DNA from: an uncultured Oscillospiraceae bacterium
GTDB taxonomy: Bacteria; Bacillota; Clostridia; Oscillospirales; Oscillospiraceae
Assembly (NCBI GenBank): GCA_947628805.1
Contig: CANRBG010000012.1
Coordinates: 1-39,440 of the forward strand
Direction: 5' to 3'
DNA length: 39,440 nucleotides
In this document: in pieces, positions 24,769 through 33,328 of the stretch
How positions within the stretch are numbered: the stretch's first letter is position 1
Layout of the letters: every line of letters starts with the position of its first letter
Translations under genes and position numbers: made by a program
The notes under the pieces: generated by a model
Seen by the model: the letters and a program-made list of their open reading frames with translations, nothing else
Database searches by the model: none
Told to the model about the DNA's origin: nothing

Positions 24769-24781
24769 AAGTAATGCAAAT
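24755..24781. promoter_or_regulatory. Operator, 10-bp inverted repeat over the -10
   Basis: Arms ATTTGCATTA (24755-24764) and TAATGCAAAT (24772-24781) are perfect complements, 7 nt apart, spanning the -10 and start site. An overlapping AATGCA/TGCATT pair lies just upstream (24748-24763). This is expected for repression by the GntR protein encoded next. Confidence 0.75.
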
Positions 24782-24802
24782 AAGACAAAGGAGGCGACAG
24801 GT

Positions 24803-25174
24803 ATGCTGCTGAAGCTGGATTTCTGCTCGGACCGGCCCATCTACATGCAGATACGGGACCAGATCGTGCTGGCGGTGGCCCGGGGGGAACTGGTGGCGGG
24901 GGATAAGCTGCCCACCATCCGGGCCCTGGCGGAGGAGTGCGGCGTCAACATGATGACCGTCAGCAAGGCCTACCAGCTTTTGAAGCAGGAGGGGACCATC
25001 ACCACGGACCGGCGCAGCGGCGCGGCGGTGGCCGCCCGGAGCGGGGCGGCCGGACCCACGCGGGAGACGGTGGAGGGCCTGCGGCTCCGTCTGGGGGAGC
25101 TCCGTCTGGCGGGGCTCGATGTGGAGCAGGCCGTGGAATTGTGCCGGAAGCTCTATGAGGAGGGAACGGAATGA
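24803..25174 (+). CDS. GntR-family regulator, YtrA type
   Basis: The 123-residue protein has the N-terminal winged helix of GntR regulators (RPIYMQIRDQIVLAVARGEL, then LPTIRALAEECGVNMMTVSKAY) and only a short helical C-terminal tail, as in the YtrA subfamily. These regulators usually repress their own operon, which here includes the membrane protein overlapping by 4 nt. AAAGGAGG precedes ATG 24803. The palindrome over its promoter is the probable binding site. Confidence 0.92.
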   Translation: MLLKLDFCSDRPIYMQIRDQIVLAVARGELVAGDKLPTIRALAEECGVNMMTVSKAYQLLKQEGTITTDRRSGAAVAARSGAAGPTRETVEGLRLRLGELRLAGLDVEQAVELCRKLYEEGTE

Positions 25175-26517
25175 ACGCGCTGATCACCTGGGGGCTGACC
25201 ATCTGGGTGCCCGTTTTGATGTGTGTGCTGAATGTCAACGAGACGAGATTCAAAAAGAACCTGGCCGTAGGAGTGACCTTCCCCCGGCAGGCCCGGGAGG
25301 ATCCGGCGGTGCTGGGGCTTTTGAAGGGCTTCAAGCGGGAGCAGATCATCCTGTGTCTGGCGCTGGTGGCGGCGGGGATCGCCTGCGTGGCGCTGACCTG
25401 GCCGGAGATCGATTTTCTGGCGTATTTCATATGGATCGACCTGGTGATCGGGGCCCAATTCGTCAGCTACGCCCGCTGGAACAGAAAGCTCAAGGCGCTG
25501 AAAAAGGACCGGGACTGGACCGTGCCCAACCTCCGGGCCGCCAGCGTCACCACGGCGGCCATGCCGGTCAAACGGGTGCGGGGCGTGTGGTTCATCGCGG
25601 CTGCCGTCGGTGCGGCGGTCCCGGCGGCGCTGGACCGGGGGCTGTGGATGATGTATCTGCTGGACGGGGCCATAGCCCTGGGCTGCTGGGCAGGGGCGAA
25701 GTATCTCTACCGCAACCGGGCGGAGACGGTGGACGAAAACGACGCGGTGACGGCGGCCCTGACCCGGGTCCGCCGCCGGGCCTGGGACCGGGTGTGGCTG
25801 CTGTGCGCCTGGACCATGGCGGCCGTCAGCATCGGCGTATGGCTGAGCACAACGCTTCCCCCCGCCGTCGGCGGTGGGGCGATCCTGGTCACCGTGATCC
25901 TGGCCCTGGGGGTGTGCGCTGTGGCGGTGGCGCTGGAGTTTCAGGTCCGGCGGGTACAGGAAAAGCTCACCGCCGGCAGCGGCGAGGGCTTTTACGTGGA
26001 CGAGGACGACAAGTGGCTCTGGGGCCAGTTTTACTACGACCCCAACGACAGCCGCACCATCATCAACGCCCGCACCGGGGTCAACTCCACCGTGAATCTG
26101 GCCCGGCCCGGGGGCAAGGCGTTCATGATCTTCGCCCTGATACTGCTGCTGGGACTGCCTTTCATGGGGCTTTGCTTTGACGCCATGACCGCCCCGCCTC
26201 AGCCCCTGCGGATCGAGGACGGGACCCTGCTGGCGGAGAGCTGGGGCAAGGATTATGAGCTGCCCCTGGAGGATATCGCAGAGGCGGAGCTCGTAGGCGC
26301 CTTGCCGAAAGGCATGGTGCGGGTCATGGGCACCGGGGCAGACGCGCTTTTGAAAGGCAGATTCCGCACCGAATGGGGCGACGCCACCCTGTGCCTGGAC
26401 CCCCGGACCGGGCCCTGGCTGAAGGTGGAGATGACGGACGGGACCATATACCTGCTGGGCGGGGGCGGGGCACCCCAAACGGAGGACGTATACGCCGCCC
26501 TGCAGGGGGCGGAATGA
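25171..26517 (+). CDS. DUF5808-domain membrane protein
   Basis: The 448-residue protein has several membrane segments (about 5-20, 53-72, 77-93, 133-150, 157-172, 208-227, 235-256, 310-330). A DUF5808 block WLWGQFYYDPNDSRTIINAR (about 287-306) lies between the sixth or seventh helix and the last, and a C-terminal soluble part resembles a bacterial PH-like domain (about 345-445). It is coupled to the GntR gene by ATGA. Such GntR-DUF1648/DUF5808 pairs are common in Firmicutes and are thought to sense envelope stress; the actual function is unknown. Confidence 0.82.
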   Translation: MNALITWGLTIWVPVLMCVLNVNETRFKKNLAVGVTFPRQAREDPAVLGLLKGFKREQIILCLALVAAGIACVALTWPEIDFLAYFIWIDLVIGAQFVSYARWNRKLKALKKDRDWTVPNLRAASVTTAAMPVKRVRGVWFIAAAVGAAVPAALDRGLWMMYLLDGAIALGCWAGAKYLYRNRAETVDENDAVTAALTRVRRRAWDRVWLLCAWTMAAVSIGVWLSTTLPPAVGGGAILVTVILALGVCAVAVALEFQVRRVQEKLTAGSGEGFYVDEDDKWLWGQFYYDPNDSRTIINARTGVNSTVNLARPGGKAFMIFALILLLGLPFMGLCFDAMTAPPQPLRIEDGTLLAESWGKDYELPLEDIAEAELVGALPKGMVRVMGTGADALLKGRFRTEWGDATLCLDPRTGPWLKVEMTDGTIYLLGGGGAPQTEDVYAALQGAE

Positions 26518-26546
26518 GCCGAAAATGGCGCGTAAATGCCGAAAGC

Positions 26547-26573
26547 GGGGACGGGCGGCCGTCCCCCTTTTTT
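26547..26573 (+). terminator. Intrinsic terminator after the DUF5808 gene
   Basis: An 8-bp stem (GGGGACGG, 26547-26554, with CCGTCCCC, 26559-26566) closes a GCGG loop and is followed by C and six T. Confidence 0.9.
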
Positions 26574-26611
26574 CTTGCGCCGAATTTGGCGATATCTGCG
26601 GCGTTCCCGCG

Positions 26612-26689
26612 TTGCAATTGCGGAAAAATCTGCTATAATGGACAAGGTTTACCAGGCCGGGCGGCGGTAAATAGGACCGCCGCTGCCGG
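26612..26689 (+). promoter_or_regulatory. Promoter and leader hairpin of the phosphoketolase gene
   Basis: TTGCAA (26612-26617) and TATAAT (26634-26639) are 16 bp apart. The leader holds a strong hairpin, GCGGCGGT (26661-26668) with ACCGCCGC (26676-26683), extended by CCGG/CCGG across a 2-nt bulge. It begins about 11 nt from the predicted 5' end, so it may protect the mRNA. Confidence 0.75.
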
Positions 26690-26716
26690 ACATACTACGT
26701 AACAGAGGTGAAAGCG

Positions 26717-29095
26717 ATGACCTATCACAAGGAATTTGCCGCTACGCCGGAAATGCTCCACACCATGGACATGTACTGGCGCGCGGCCAACTATCTGGCC
26801 GCCGGGCAGCTGTATCTGCTGTCCGATCCCCTGTTGAAGACCCCCCTGACGGAAAAGCACTTCAAGCACAAGATCGTGGGCCACTGGGGCACCGTGCCCG
26901 GCCAGAACTTCATTTACACACACCTCAACCGGGTCATCCGGGCCTATGACCTGAACATGATCTACCTGTCCGGTCCCGGCCACGGGGGCAACGGCATGGT
27001 GGCCCAGGACTGGCTGGACGGCAGCTACACCGAGGTCTATCCCAACATCACCCGGGACGAGGCCGGCATGGAGAAGCTCTTTAAGCAATTCTCCTTCCCC
27101 GGCGGCATCCCCTCCCATGTGGCGCCGGAGACCCCGGGCTCCATCCATGAGGGCGGCGAGCTGGGTTATTCCCTGGCCCACGCCTTTGGTGCAGTCAGCG
27201 ACAACCCCACCCTGATCGCCGCCTGCGTGGTGGGCGACGGCGAGGCGGAGACCGGCCCTCTGGCCACCTGCTGGCACCTGAACAAATTCACCGACCCCCG
27301 CACCGACGGGGCGGTGCTGCCCATCCTGCACCTGAACGGCTACAAGATCGCCAACCCCACCGTCCTGGCCCGTATCCCCAACGACGAGCTGAAAAAGTTC
27401 TTCGAGGGCTGCGGCTGGACCCCCATCTTCGTGGAGGGCAGCGACCCTGAAAAGATGCACCCGGCCATGGCCAAGGCCCTGGACGCCGCCATCCGCTCCA
27501 TCCTGCGCATCCAGGAGAACGCACGCCTCCATGGGGACGGCAGCCGGGTCCACTGGCCCATGATCGTACTGCGCGCCCCCAAGGGCTGGACCGGCCCCAA
27601 GGTGGTGGACGGCCAGCCCATCGAGGGCACGTTCCGGGCCCACCAGGTGCCCATCCCCGCGGATACGGACGAGCACCGGAAGATGATCGAGGAATGGCTC
27701 AAATCCTATCACCCGGAGGAGCTTTTCGACGAAAACGGCACCCCCGTCCAGGCCCTGCTGGACCTGCCCCCCAAGGGCGCCGCCCGCATGGGCGCAAACC
27801 CCAACGCCAACGGCGGTCTGCTTTTGAAAGACCTGCGCCTGCCCGATTTTAGGGACTACGGCGTGGACCTGCCCGCCCCCGGCGCGGTGGAGGCGGAGGA
27901 TATGCGCAAGCTGGGCGAATTCGTCCGGGATATCTACGCCATGAATGAGGAAAGCCGCAACTTCCGGGTCTTCGGCCCGGACGAGACCATGTCTAACCGG
28001 CTGGGCCCCGTGTTCGAGGTCACCGGCCGCGACTGGAACGGCGACGTGCTGGAGGGGGACGAATTCCTCTCCCAGGACGGCCAGGTCATGGACTCGTTCC
28101 TGTCCGAGCACGTGTGCGAGGGCATGCTGGAGGGATATCTGCTCACGGGCCGTCACGGCTTTTTCAACTCCTATGAGGCGTTCATCCGCATCGTGGACAG
28201 CATGGTCAGCCAGCACGCCAAGTGGCTGAAGGTCTGCAACCAGCTGCCCTGGCGGCAGAAGATCGCGTCTTTGAACTATGTGCTGGCCTCCAACGTGTGG
28301 CAGCAGGACCACAACGGCTTCACCCATCAGGACCCGGGCTTCTTGGATCACGTTGCCAACAAGAAGGCGGACGTGGTGCGCCTTTACCTGCCTCCCGACG
28401 CCAACTGCCTGCTGAGCGTGTTCGACCACTGCATCCGCAGCCGCAACTATGTGAACGTGGTGGTGGCCTCCAAGCACCCCCGTCCCCAGTGGCTGACCAT
28501 GGAGCAGGCGGTCAAGCACTGCACCGAGGGCATCGGCATCTGGCAGTGGGCCTCCACGGACGCCTGGTCCGAGCCGGACATCATCATGGCCTGCTGCGGC
28601 GATACGCCCACTTTGGAGACCCTGGCGGCGGTGACCATTTTGCGGGACGCCTTCCCGGAGCTGAAGATCCGGGTCATCAACGTGGTGGACCTGATGCGGT
28701 TGCAATCCGACTCCCAGCACCCCCACGGCCTGCCCGACCGGGATTACGACATGCTCTTCACCGTGGACAAGCCCATCGTGTTCGCCTTCCACGGCTATCC
28801 CAGCCTGATCCACGAATTCACCTACAAGCGCAAGAACAAAAACCTGCACGTGCGGGGCTATATCGAGGAGGGCACCATCACCACGCCTTTCGACATGCGG
28901 GTGCTCAACAACATCGACCGGTACCATCTGGTGCTGACCGCTTTGCAGAACCTGGATTGCCTGGGCAACCGCAGCGCGGCTCTGGCCCAGCAGATGCGGG
29001 ACAAGCTGGTGGAGCACAAGCAGTATATCGCCAAGTACGGCGTGGACCTGCCGGAGGTCTCCCAGTGGAAGTGGACCCCAGCGGCAGAAAAATAA
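26717..29095 (+). CDS. Phosphoketolase (xylulose-5-phosphate/fructose-6-phosphate)
   Basis: This thiamine-diphosphate enzyme splits xylulose 5-phosphate (often also fructose 6-phosphate) with phosphate to acetyl phosphate and a sugar phosphate. At 792 residues it is full length. Visible family blocks are [11 protein letters not shown] (about 55-65), [10 protein letters not shown] (85-94), and the cofactor motif GDGEAETG (173-180) with [22 protein letters not shown] upstream in two pieces. ATG 26717 follows AGAGGTGA; GTG 26708 is within that site. It is a single gene with its own promoter, giving a heterofermentative route to acetate or ethanol. Confidence 0.95.
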   Translation: MTYHKEFAATPEMLHTMDMYWRAANYLAAGQLYLLSDPLLKTPLTEKHFKHKIVGHWGTVPGQNFIYTHLNRVIRAYDLNMIYLSGPGHGGNGMVAQDWLDGSYTEVYPNITRDEAGMEKLFKQFSFPGGIPSHVAPETPGSIHEGGELGYSLAHAFGAVSDNPTLIAACVVGDGEAETGPLATCWHLNKFTDPRTDGAVLPILHLNGYKIANPTVLARIPNDELKKFFEGCGWTPIFVEGSDPEKMHPAMAKALDAAIRSILRIQENARLHGDGSRVHWPMIVLRAPKGWTGPKVVDGQPIEGTFRAHQVPIPADTDEHRKMIEEWLKSYHPEELFDENGTPVQALLDLPPKGAARMGANPNANGGLLLKDLRLPDFRDYGVDLPAPGAVEAEDMRKLGEFVRDIYAMNEESRNFRVFGPDETMSNRLGPVFEVTGRDWNGDVLEGDEFLSQDGQVMDSFLSEHVCEGMLEGYLLTGRHGFFNSYEAFIRIVDSMVSQHAKWLKVCNQLPWRQKIASLNYVLASNVWQQDHNGFTHQDPGFLDHVANKKADVVRLYLPPDANCLLSVFDHCIRSRNYVNVVVASKHPRPQWLTMEQAVKHCTEGIGIWQWASTDAWSEPDIIMACCGDTPTLETLAAVTILRDAFPELKIRVINVVDLMRLQSDSQHPHGLPDRDYDMLFTVDKPIVFAFHGYPSLIHEFTYKRKNKNLHVRGYIEEGTITTPFDMRVLNNIDRYHLVLTALQNLDCLGNRSAALAQQMRDKLVEHKQYIAKYGVDLPEVSQWKWTPAAEK

Positions 29096-29101
29096 AAGCC
29101 T

Positions 29102-29156
29102 CTCCTTTGCACAAGGAGGCCATCAATGAAGTAAGGGCGCGGGTCTCCCGCGCCCT
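29102..29156 (+). terminator. Two hairpins between phosphoketolase and prmA
   Basis: The first (CTCCTT 29102-29107, loop TGCAC, AAGGAG 29113-29118) resembles part of the repeat at 33777-33890. The second is a perfect 10-bp stem (29134-29143 with 29147-29156) with a TCT loop and a few T, a plausible terminator. prmA begins 19 nt later, and no separate promoter is evident, so termination may be incomplete. Confidence 0.65.
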
Positions 29157-29174
29157 TTTGAAAGGAAGATCTTT

Positions 29175-30089
29175 TTGGCAAATTGGTTGGAAGTGACCAT
29201 CCCCGCCCACGGGGACCCGGAGGCCCTGTGCCAGCAGCTGACCGATATGGGGCTGGAGGGCTTCGTCATCGAGGACGAGCGGGATTTTAAGAGCTTTCTG
29301 GAAAACAACACCCAGTACTGGGACTTTGTGGACGACAAGCTGGCCCAGTCCCTGTCTGGGGCCAGCCGGGTAAAGCTGTGGCTGGCGGACGACGACACCG
29401 GCCGGGCCATTCTGGCGGAGATGCAGAAAAAGGGCCTGGCCCCGGAAAGCCGCCCGGTGGCGGATTCGGACTGGGAGAACAACTGGCGGGACTACTACAA
29501 ACCCGTGGAGGCCGGGGAGAAGCTGGTGATCGTGCCCCAATGGCATGATTACGCCGGTGACCGGACCCCCGTGCGGCTGGACCCGGGGCTGCTGTTCGGC
29601 ACCGGGGACCACCCCACCACCCGGATGTGCCTGGCGGCGGTAGAGAAATACGCTGGGCCCGGGAAAAAGGTCTTGGACTTGGGCTGCGGCAGCGGCATAC
29701 TGGGCATCGCCGCGGCGGTGCTGGGGGCCGGACCTGTCGTGGCGGCCGACGTGGATGAAAAGGCCCCGGAGGTGGTCCGGGACAACGCCAAATTGAACGG
29801 GGTGGAGGACGCAATTTCCATCCTTGTGGGGGACGTGATCGCCTCGGCCAGCCTGCGGGCCAGGCTGGGCGGGGGCTACGATCTGGTCCTGGCCAACATC
29901 GTGGCGGACGTGATCATCCCCCTAGCTTCCCATGTAAAGGGCTTTCTGGCCCCGGAGGGGGTCTTCGTCTGCTCCGGGATCATCGACGGCCGGCAGGACG
30001 ATGTGAAGGCCGCTCTGGAGGCCGCCGGCCTCCGGATCGAGAACACGGACCACATAGACGAGTGGACCTGCTTTGTGTGTAAGGCATGA
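29175..30089 (+). CDS. prmA: Ribosomal protein L11 methyltransferase
   Basis: The AdoMet-dependent enzyme trimethylates ribosomal protein L11. The 304-residue product shows LDPGLLFGTGDHPTTRMCL (about 135-153), the AdoMet motif VLDLGCGSGILG (166-177), AADVDEKA for the ribose-binding acid, and LANIVADVI (the catalytic N-I/P-like loop). Translation probably begins at TTG 29175, which follows AAAGGAAG by 6 nt and yields the usual MANWLEVTI N-terminus. It overlaps the HAD gene by 4 nt. Confidence 0.93.
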   Translation: MANWLEVTIPAHGDPEALCQQLTDMGLEGFVIEDERDFKSFLENNTQYWDFVDDKLAQSLSGASRVKLWLADDDTGRAILAEMQKKGLAPESRPVADSDWENNWRDYYKPVEAGEKLVIVPQWHDYAGDRTPVRLDPGLLFGTGDHPTTRMCLAAVEKYAGPGKKVLDLGCGSGILGIAAAVLGAGPVVAADVDEKAPEVVRDNAKLNGVEDAISILVGDVIASASLRARLGGGYDLVLANIVADVIIPLASHVKGFLAPEGVFVCSGIIDGRQDDVKAALEAAGLRIENTDHIDEWTCFVCKA

Positions 30090-30694
30090 TAAAAAACATC
30101 ATTTTTGATATGGGCAACGTGCTCATCCGCTTTGACCGGGAGCTGTTCATCCGGCGGCTGGGCCTGCCGGAGGCGGACGGGAAGCTTTTGATGGAGCAGG
30201 TTTTCCTGTCGGTGGAGTGGGTCCAGATGGACTGGGGGGAGCTGACCGATGAGCAGGCGGCGGAGAGCATATGCCGCCGTCTGCCGGCGCGGCTGCACCA
30301 GGCCGCCCGGCGGCTGGTCCTGGCCTGGGAACAGCCCATACTGCCCATGCCGGGCATGGAGGCGCTGATCGGGGAATTGAAGGCGGCGGGCTATGGGATA
30401 TACCTTTTGTCCAACGCCAGCTTCCGCCAGCGGGATTACTGGCCGGACATCCCCGGCGCGGCGCTCTTCGACGGCGGGATCCTGTCCTGTGAGGAGGGCT
30501 GCGTCAAGCCGGAGCGGGCCATCTATGAGGCCCTGTTGACCCGGTACGGCCTGACGGCGGCGGAGTGCTTTTTCGTGGACGACGTGCCCGTCAACGTCCA
30601 GGGCGCCATCCGCTGCGGCATGGCCGGGGCCGTGTTTCTGGGTGACACGGACGCCCTGCGCTTACATATGCGCCAGGTAGGCATCAAAATATAA
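30086..30694 (+). CDS. HAD-superfamily hydrolase, YihX-like
   Basis: The 202-residue protein has motif I FDMGNVL (nucleophile D8, with Gly rather than Asp at +2, as in the GNV subgroup that includes the sugar phosphatase YihX), motif II LLSNAS, motif III Lys in EGCVKPERAIYE, and motif IV FFVDDVPVN. A helical cap lies between motifs I and II. It is translationally coupled to prmA (ATGA). A sugar-phosphate substrate is likely but unproven. Its terminator, starting 2 nt after the stop, is split by an insertion sequence. Confidence 0.9.
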   Translation: MIKNIIFDMGNVLIRFDRELFIRRLGLPEADGKLLMEQVFLSVEWVQMDWGELTDEQAAESICRRLPARLHQAARRLVLAWEQPILPMPGMEALIGELKAAGYGIYLLSNASFRQRDYWPDIPGAALFDGGILSCEEGCVKPERAIYEALLTRYGLTAAECFFVDDVPVNVQGAIRCGMAGAVFLGDTDALRLHMRQVGIKI

Positions 30695-30695
30695 C

Positions 30696-30716
30696 AAGAC
30701 CGGCGCGGACATTATC
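30696..30716 (+). terminator. Left half of the split terminator of the HAD gene, plus target duplication
   Basis: AAGACCGGCGCGG (30696-30708) is one stem arm. ACATTATC (30709-30716) is the original loop and the left 8-bp target duplication of the IS. Joined to 32048-32060 it gives a 13-bp stem with two G-U pairs, followed by T on the plus strand. Confidence 0.82.
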
Positions 30717-30748
30717 TGAAATAGTCAAGAGATAGTAGACACAAAAGT
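30717..30748 (+). repeat. IS left terminal inverted repeat
   Basis: TGAAATAGTC opens the repeat and GATAGTAGACACAAAAGT (30731-30748) is its best conserved part. It is matched by the complement of 32008-32039 with 24 of 32 identities. Confidence 0.8.
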
Positions 30749-30754
30749 ATGAGG

Positions 30755-31624
30755 TTAGGCCACCAGTTCTGTACGAAACAGGACTGGTGGTTTTCCGTTC
30801 AGCTTGCGGACAGGTCGGACGAAGTTGAAATAGTGGACGCATTCGGCCACAACAGCATGCAGATCGTCTCTCTCCCAGAACCGGAAGTGTTTGCGGAGCG
30901 TATCCTTGAATCGTCCCCAGAAACTCTCCATCACCGCATTGTCCCGAGGCACCCCAGCCCTTGACATACTCTGCAGGACGTTGTATTGTGTAAGCAGGTT
31001 GCAATAACCGGCAGATGAGTACTGTACGCCTTGGTCGCTGTGCAAAAGGACTTGGCGCCCGGTACTCTCTGTTCGTTTCAGGAGCCTTTCGGCGGGACGC
31101 ATGACCAGAAGATTGTCAAAGGAGTCGCTCAGTTCCCACTCCAGGACCTCGTTGTTGTACAGGTCCAGGAAGGCAGCGAGATAGTGCCACTTGCCACGGT
31201 ACTTTATGTAGGTGACGTCCGTGACGATTTTCTGCATGGGAGCGTCTGCCTTGAAGTCTCGGTTCAGCAGATTGGGATAGCGGGTGTGTTCCAGGCCGGA
31301 GTATCTGTTTTTAACTCTGCGGCAGTAGCCGTGGATATGCAGTCTTTGCATGGACTTGAATACACTGGGGTCGCTCACCACAAGGCCAAACTGGAGGATG
31401 AGCATATCCCGGATGGAGCGGTAGCCCATCATGGGATGGTGAGCGTGGATGTCGCTCACATAGGCGTCCAGGACCTGCTGGGATTGTTCATAACGGTTGA
31501 GCTTTCCGTCTCGTTGGCGCCATTTGTAATAGCCGCTGCGGGATACGCCGTATATACCGCAAAGCTCCGTTACAGAGTGCTTGTCTGTCTGCCGCTGTAT
31601 CTCGGCATACATCCGTTGGATCAT
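30755..31624 (-). CDS. IS3-family transposase OrfB (integrase core)
   Basis: The 289-residue DDE transposase has the catalytic triad D136 (VTDVTYI), D197 (LHSDQGV) and E233 (NAVMESFWG), spaced D(60)D(35)E as expected for IS3. An N-terminal HTH_21-like region (SVTELCGIYGVSRSGYYKW) precedes the rve core. It overlaps orfA by 4 nt. In IS3 elements the active OrfAB fusion forms by frameshifting at this overlap; here the ATGA arrangement could also allow coupled re-initiation. No frame damage is seen. Confidence 0.95.
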   Translation of the reverse strand: MIQRMYAEIQRQTDKHSVTELCGIYGVSRSGYYKWRQRDGKLNRYEQSQQVLDAYVSDIHAHHPMMGYRSIRDMLILQFGLVVSDPSVFKSMQRLHIHGYCRRVKNRYSGLEHTRYPNLLNRDFKADAPMQKIVTDVTYIKYRGKWHYLAAFLDLYNNEVLEWELSDSFDNLLVMRPAERLLKRTESTGRQVLLHSDQGVQYSSAGYCNLLTQYNVLQSMSRAGVPRDNAVMESFWGRFKDTLRKHFRFWERDDLHAVVAECVHYFNFVRPVRKLNGKPPVLFRTELVA

Positions 31625-31962
31625 TTTCTTCGGGCATCGCCCTCCTTTCGTGCGTTGCGTTGTTTTAAACGGGCTACCTCCGCTTCCTTTACCGCCAGTT
31701 CCCGTTTGAGCAACTCAATTTGATATTGGAGCTGCTCTGTGTAGGTAAGCTCCTTGCGGCGTTCGTAACGAGCCAAGGGATTACCCGGTTTCTTCTTTGG
31801 CTCCAGCCCTGCCTCGCCCTCGGTCTGGTATTTCTTTACCCACTCCGAAACACGCTGGTGCGGTATCTCCGGTTCCCATGCGGAAGCAGACCTGCCCGCC
31901 AGCACCTCTTTCACGATTGCCAGCTTTTCTTCCTTGCTCCGTATCGTATACTTCCTTGTCAT
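31621..31962 (-). CDS. IS3-family transposase OrfA (DNA-binding)
   Basis: The protein of about 113 residues has an N-terminal helix-turn-helix (KLAIVKEVLAGRSAS to HQRVSEWVKKY) and a C-terminal leucine-rich coiled coil (YQIELLKRELAVKEAEVARL) for dimerisation, the usual OrfA layout. ATG 31962 lies 12 nt after AGGAGG; a GTG at 31971 is in frame but too close. It binds the IS ends together with OrfB. Confidence 0.92.
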   Translation of the reverse strand: MTRKYTIRSKEEKLAIVKEVLAGRSASAWEPEIPHQRVSEWVKKYQTEGEAGLEPKKKPGNPLARYERRKELTYTEQLQYQIELLKRELAVKEAEVARLKQRNARKEGDARRK

Positions 31963-31996
31963 GTTTCTCACACCCCTCCTTCATTCTAGCACAAGA

Positions 31997-32030
31997 AGAT
32001 GGTAGGCACTTTCGTGTCTACCATCTTTTT
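31997..32030 (+). terminator. Terminator hairpin inside the right end of the IS
   Basis: Arms 31997-32009 and 32014-32026 pair over 13 bp with one G-U and a TTTC loop, then TTTT. One arm is part of the terminal inverted repeat. On the plus strand it would stop transcription entering or leaving the IS, in effect replacing the host terminator that the insertion split. Confidence 0.7.
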
Positions 32031-32039
32031 ACCACAGCA
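32008..32039 (+). repeat. IS right terminal inverted repeat
   Basis: ACTTTCGTGTCTACCATC (32008-32025) and the outer part ending CAGCA (32035-32039) form the complement of the left end. The right target duplication ACATTATC follows at 32040-32047. Confidence 0.8.
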
Positions 32040-32062
32040 ACATTATCCTGCGTCGGTCTTTT
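32040..32062 (+). terminator. Right half of the split terminator
   Basis: ACATTATC (duplicated loop) is followed by CTGCGTCGGTCTT (32048-32060), the partner of the arm at 30696-30708, and by T residues. The split arms are now 1.3 kb apart, so the structure cannot work in its original form. Confidence 0.82.
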
Positions 32063-32072
32063 GATCTGTTTT

Positions 32073-32981
32073 TCAGTCCACTTCAAACCGGAATGTGCCG
32101 GTGGTCCCCGGCGCGGTGTCGGGGGCATACCGGACGGAGACCGTGTACGTGCCCGGCAGCAGAAACAGTGTGGACCGGGCCCGCAGGTCTTGGCCGCCGC
32201 CCATGGTGTCCAGCACCCTGCCGCTCTTATTGGATACGGTGATCTCCACATTGGCGTCGGCGTCGGCCTCCACATCCAGGGTGTAAAAGTCCGGCAGAGG
32301 CACGCGCATCTCCCAGGTCCAGGGGGGCAGGTCCGGGTCATAGACGTACTCACTGGTGGAGAACGCATCATAGTGGTTCAGGCCGAACACCAGCCCCACT
32401 GCCAGCAGCGCGAACACCACCGCAAAGCACCAGCGCATGCTCTTCCGGGACCTGCCGGCTGTTTCCGGACGGCGGATGCGCCGGGCGCCTATCAGGATCA
32501 CGACGCCCAGCAACAGAGAGGCCAGGGACATGGCGATGTTGACTATGCTGGGGCGGCCCAGGAGAACGAACGAATTCAGCGCCGCGCATATGAGCTCAAC
32601 GGTGCCAAAGACGTACCCCAGACGGCTCCAACGGCCCGCCATATCCTGTACGGACGATTCGTCGGTGTAGATCTCATATTCCGCCGGGGGCAGGGTGGGG
32701 TCATATTTTTTGCGGAAAAAGTGCCAGCCGTTGAAGGTGTCGCTGACGAACTGCCAGCCCTGCTCGGCGAAAGTGTCCCGGTAGCGGGCCGGGTCGTCGA
32801 TATGCTGGTCGTAGTCCAGGGCGTAGCGGTAGCGCACACTCTCGTCCCGGTAAAAGACGCTGTGGAAGCACCCGCCCTTTTCCAACTGCCAGCCCTGGTC
32901 CGACAGGGCGTTCAGGTCCTCTATCTCCCGCCGGTACTCCCAGGCGGGGTACATGGCAAAGCGATGCTTTTTATTCCGCAT
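32073..32981 (-). CDS. DUF2812-domain membrane protein
   Basis: The 302-residue protein starts with a DUF2812 domain (FAMYPAWEYRREIEDLNALS to WHFFRKKYDP, about 8-95), whose repeated W/F-G-W pattern is clear (QGWQLEKGGCFHSVF and QGWQFVSDTFNGWHFF). Three membrane helices follow (about 122-140, 145-165, 183-203), then an extracytoplasmic beta-rich domain (about 215-302). It overlaps the PadR gene upstream by 11 nt. PadR-DUF2812 pairs are frequent in Clostridia; the protein is thought to be an envelope component under PadR control. Confidence 0.85.
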   Translation of the reverse strand: MRNKKHRFAMYPAWEYRREIEDLNALSDQGWQLEKGGCFHSVFYRDESVRYRYALDYDQHIDDPARYRDTFAEQGWQFVSDTFNGWHFFRKKYDPTLPPAEYEIYTDESSVQDMAGRWSRLGYVFGTVELICAALNSFVLLGRPSIVNIAMSLASLLLGVVILIGARRIRRPETAGRSRKSMRWCFAVVFALLAVGLVFGLNHYDAFSTSEYVYDPDLPPWTWEMRVPLPDFYTLDVEADADANVEITVSNKSGRVLDTMGGGQDLRARSTLFLLPGTYTVSVRYAPDTAPGTTGTFRFEVD

Positions 32982-33315
32982 TTTCTTCTCCTCCTTCGTC
33001 TTCCCCTATGATGCTGTCCGCCGCCGCGGACAGCCGCCGCAGCCGGTCGATCTCGCCCAGCAGGACCCGCCTGCCCGCCTCCGTCAGCCGGTACAGCCGC
33101 CGCCGGTCCGCTTCCTGAATAGGACATTCCTCGATCCAGCCCTTTTTCATCATGTTGCCCGTGGCCCCGTACATGGTGCCGGAGCCGATGCGCACATGGC
33201 CCTCCGACAGTTCCAGCGTCTGGCGCATGATGCCGTAGCCGTGGTTGGGTCCCCGGTACAGGCACAGCAATATGTAAAAATAGCTCTCCGTCAGAGGTTC
33301 CGCGCCCTGGCCCAT
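32971..33315 (-). CDS. PadR-family transcriptional regulator
   Basis: The 114-residue protein is a PadR winged helix. It has TESYFYILLCLYRGPNHGYGIMR, then GSGTMYGATGNMMKKGWIEE and RRLYRLTEAGRRVLLGEIDRL, the classical blocks. It is first in the operon with the DUF2812 gene. A pair of 18-nt inverted arms across its promoter is the likely operator, suggesting autorepression relieved by a membrane-active ligand, as in other PadR systems (inference). Confidence 0.93.
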   Translation of the reverse strand: MGQGAEPLTESYFYILLCLYRGPNHGYGIMRQTLELSEGHVRIGSGTMYGATGNMMKKGWIEECPIQEADRRRLYRLTEAGRRVLLGEIDRLRRLSAAADSIIGEDEGGEENAE

Positions 33316-33328
33316 GGTCTCACCGCCT

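Larger units (their letters stand above)
30717..32039 (-). mobile_element. Complete IS3-family insertion sequence
   Basis: The 1323-bp element begins TG and ends CA and is flanked by the 8-bp direct repeat ACATTATC (30709-30716 and 32040-32047). The 32-nt terminal inverted repeats match at 24 positions, best over GATRGTAGACACRAAAGT. It carries orfA and orfB on the minus strand with intact catalytic residues. Its GC content is visibly lower than that of neighbouring genes, so it is a recent arrival. The 8-bp duplication is longer than the 3-5 bp usual for IS3 relatives. Confidence 0.9.

Noticed and set aside
26633-29017. A 794-codon open frame opposite phosphoketolase
   Set aside because: It is an artefact of third-position GC bias. 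The plus strand is an unmistakable phosphoketolase.
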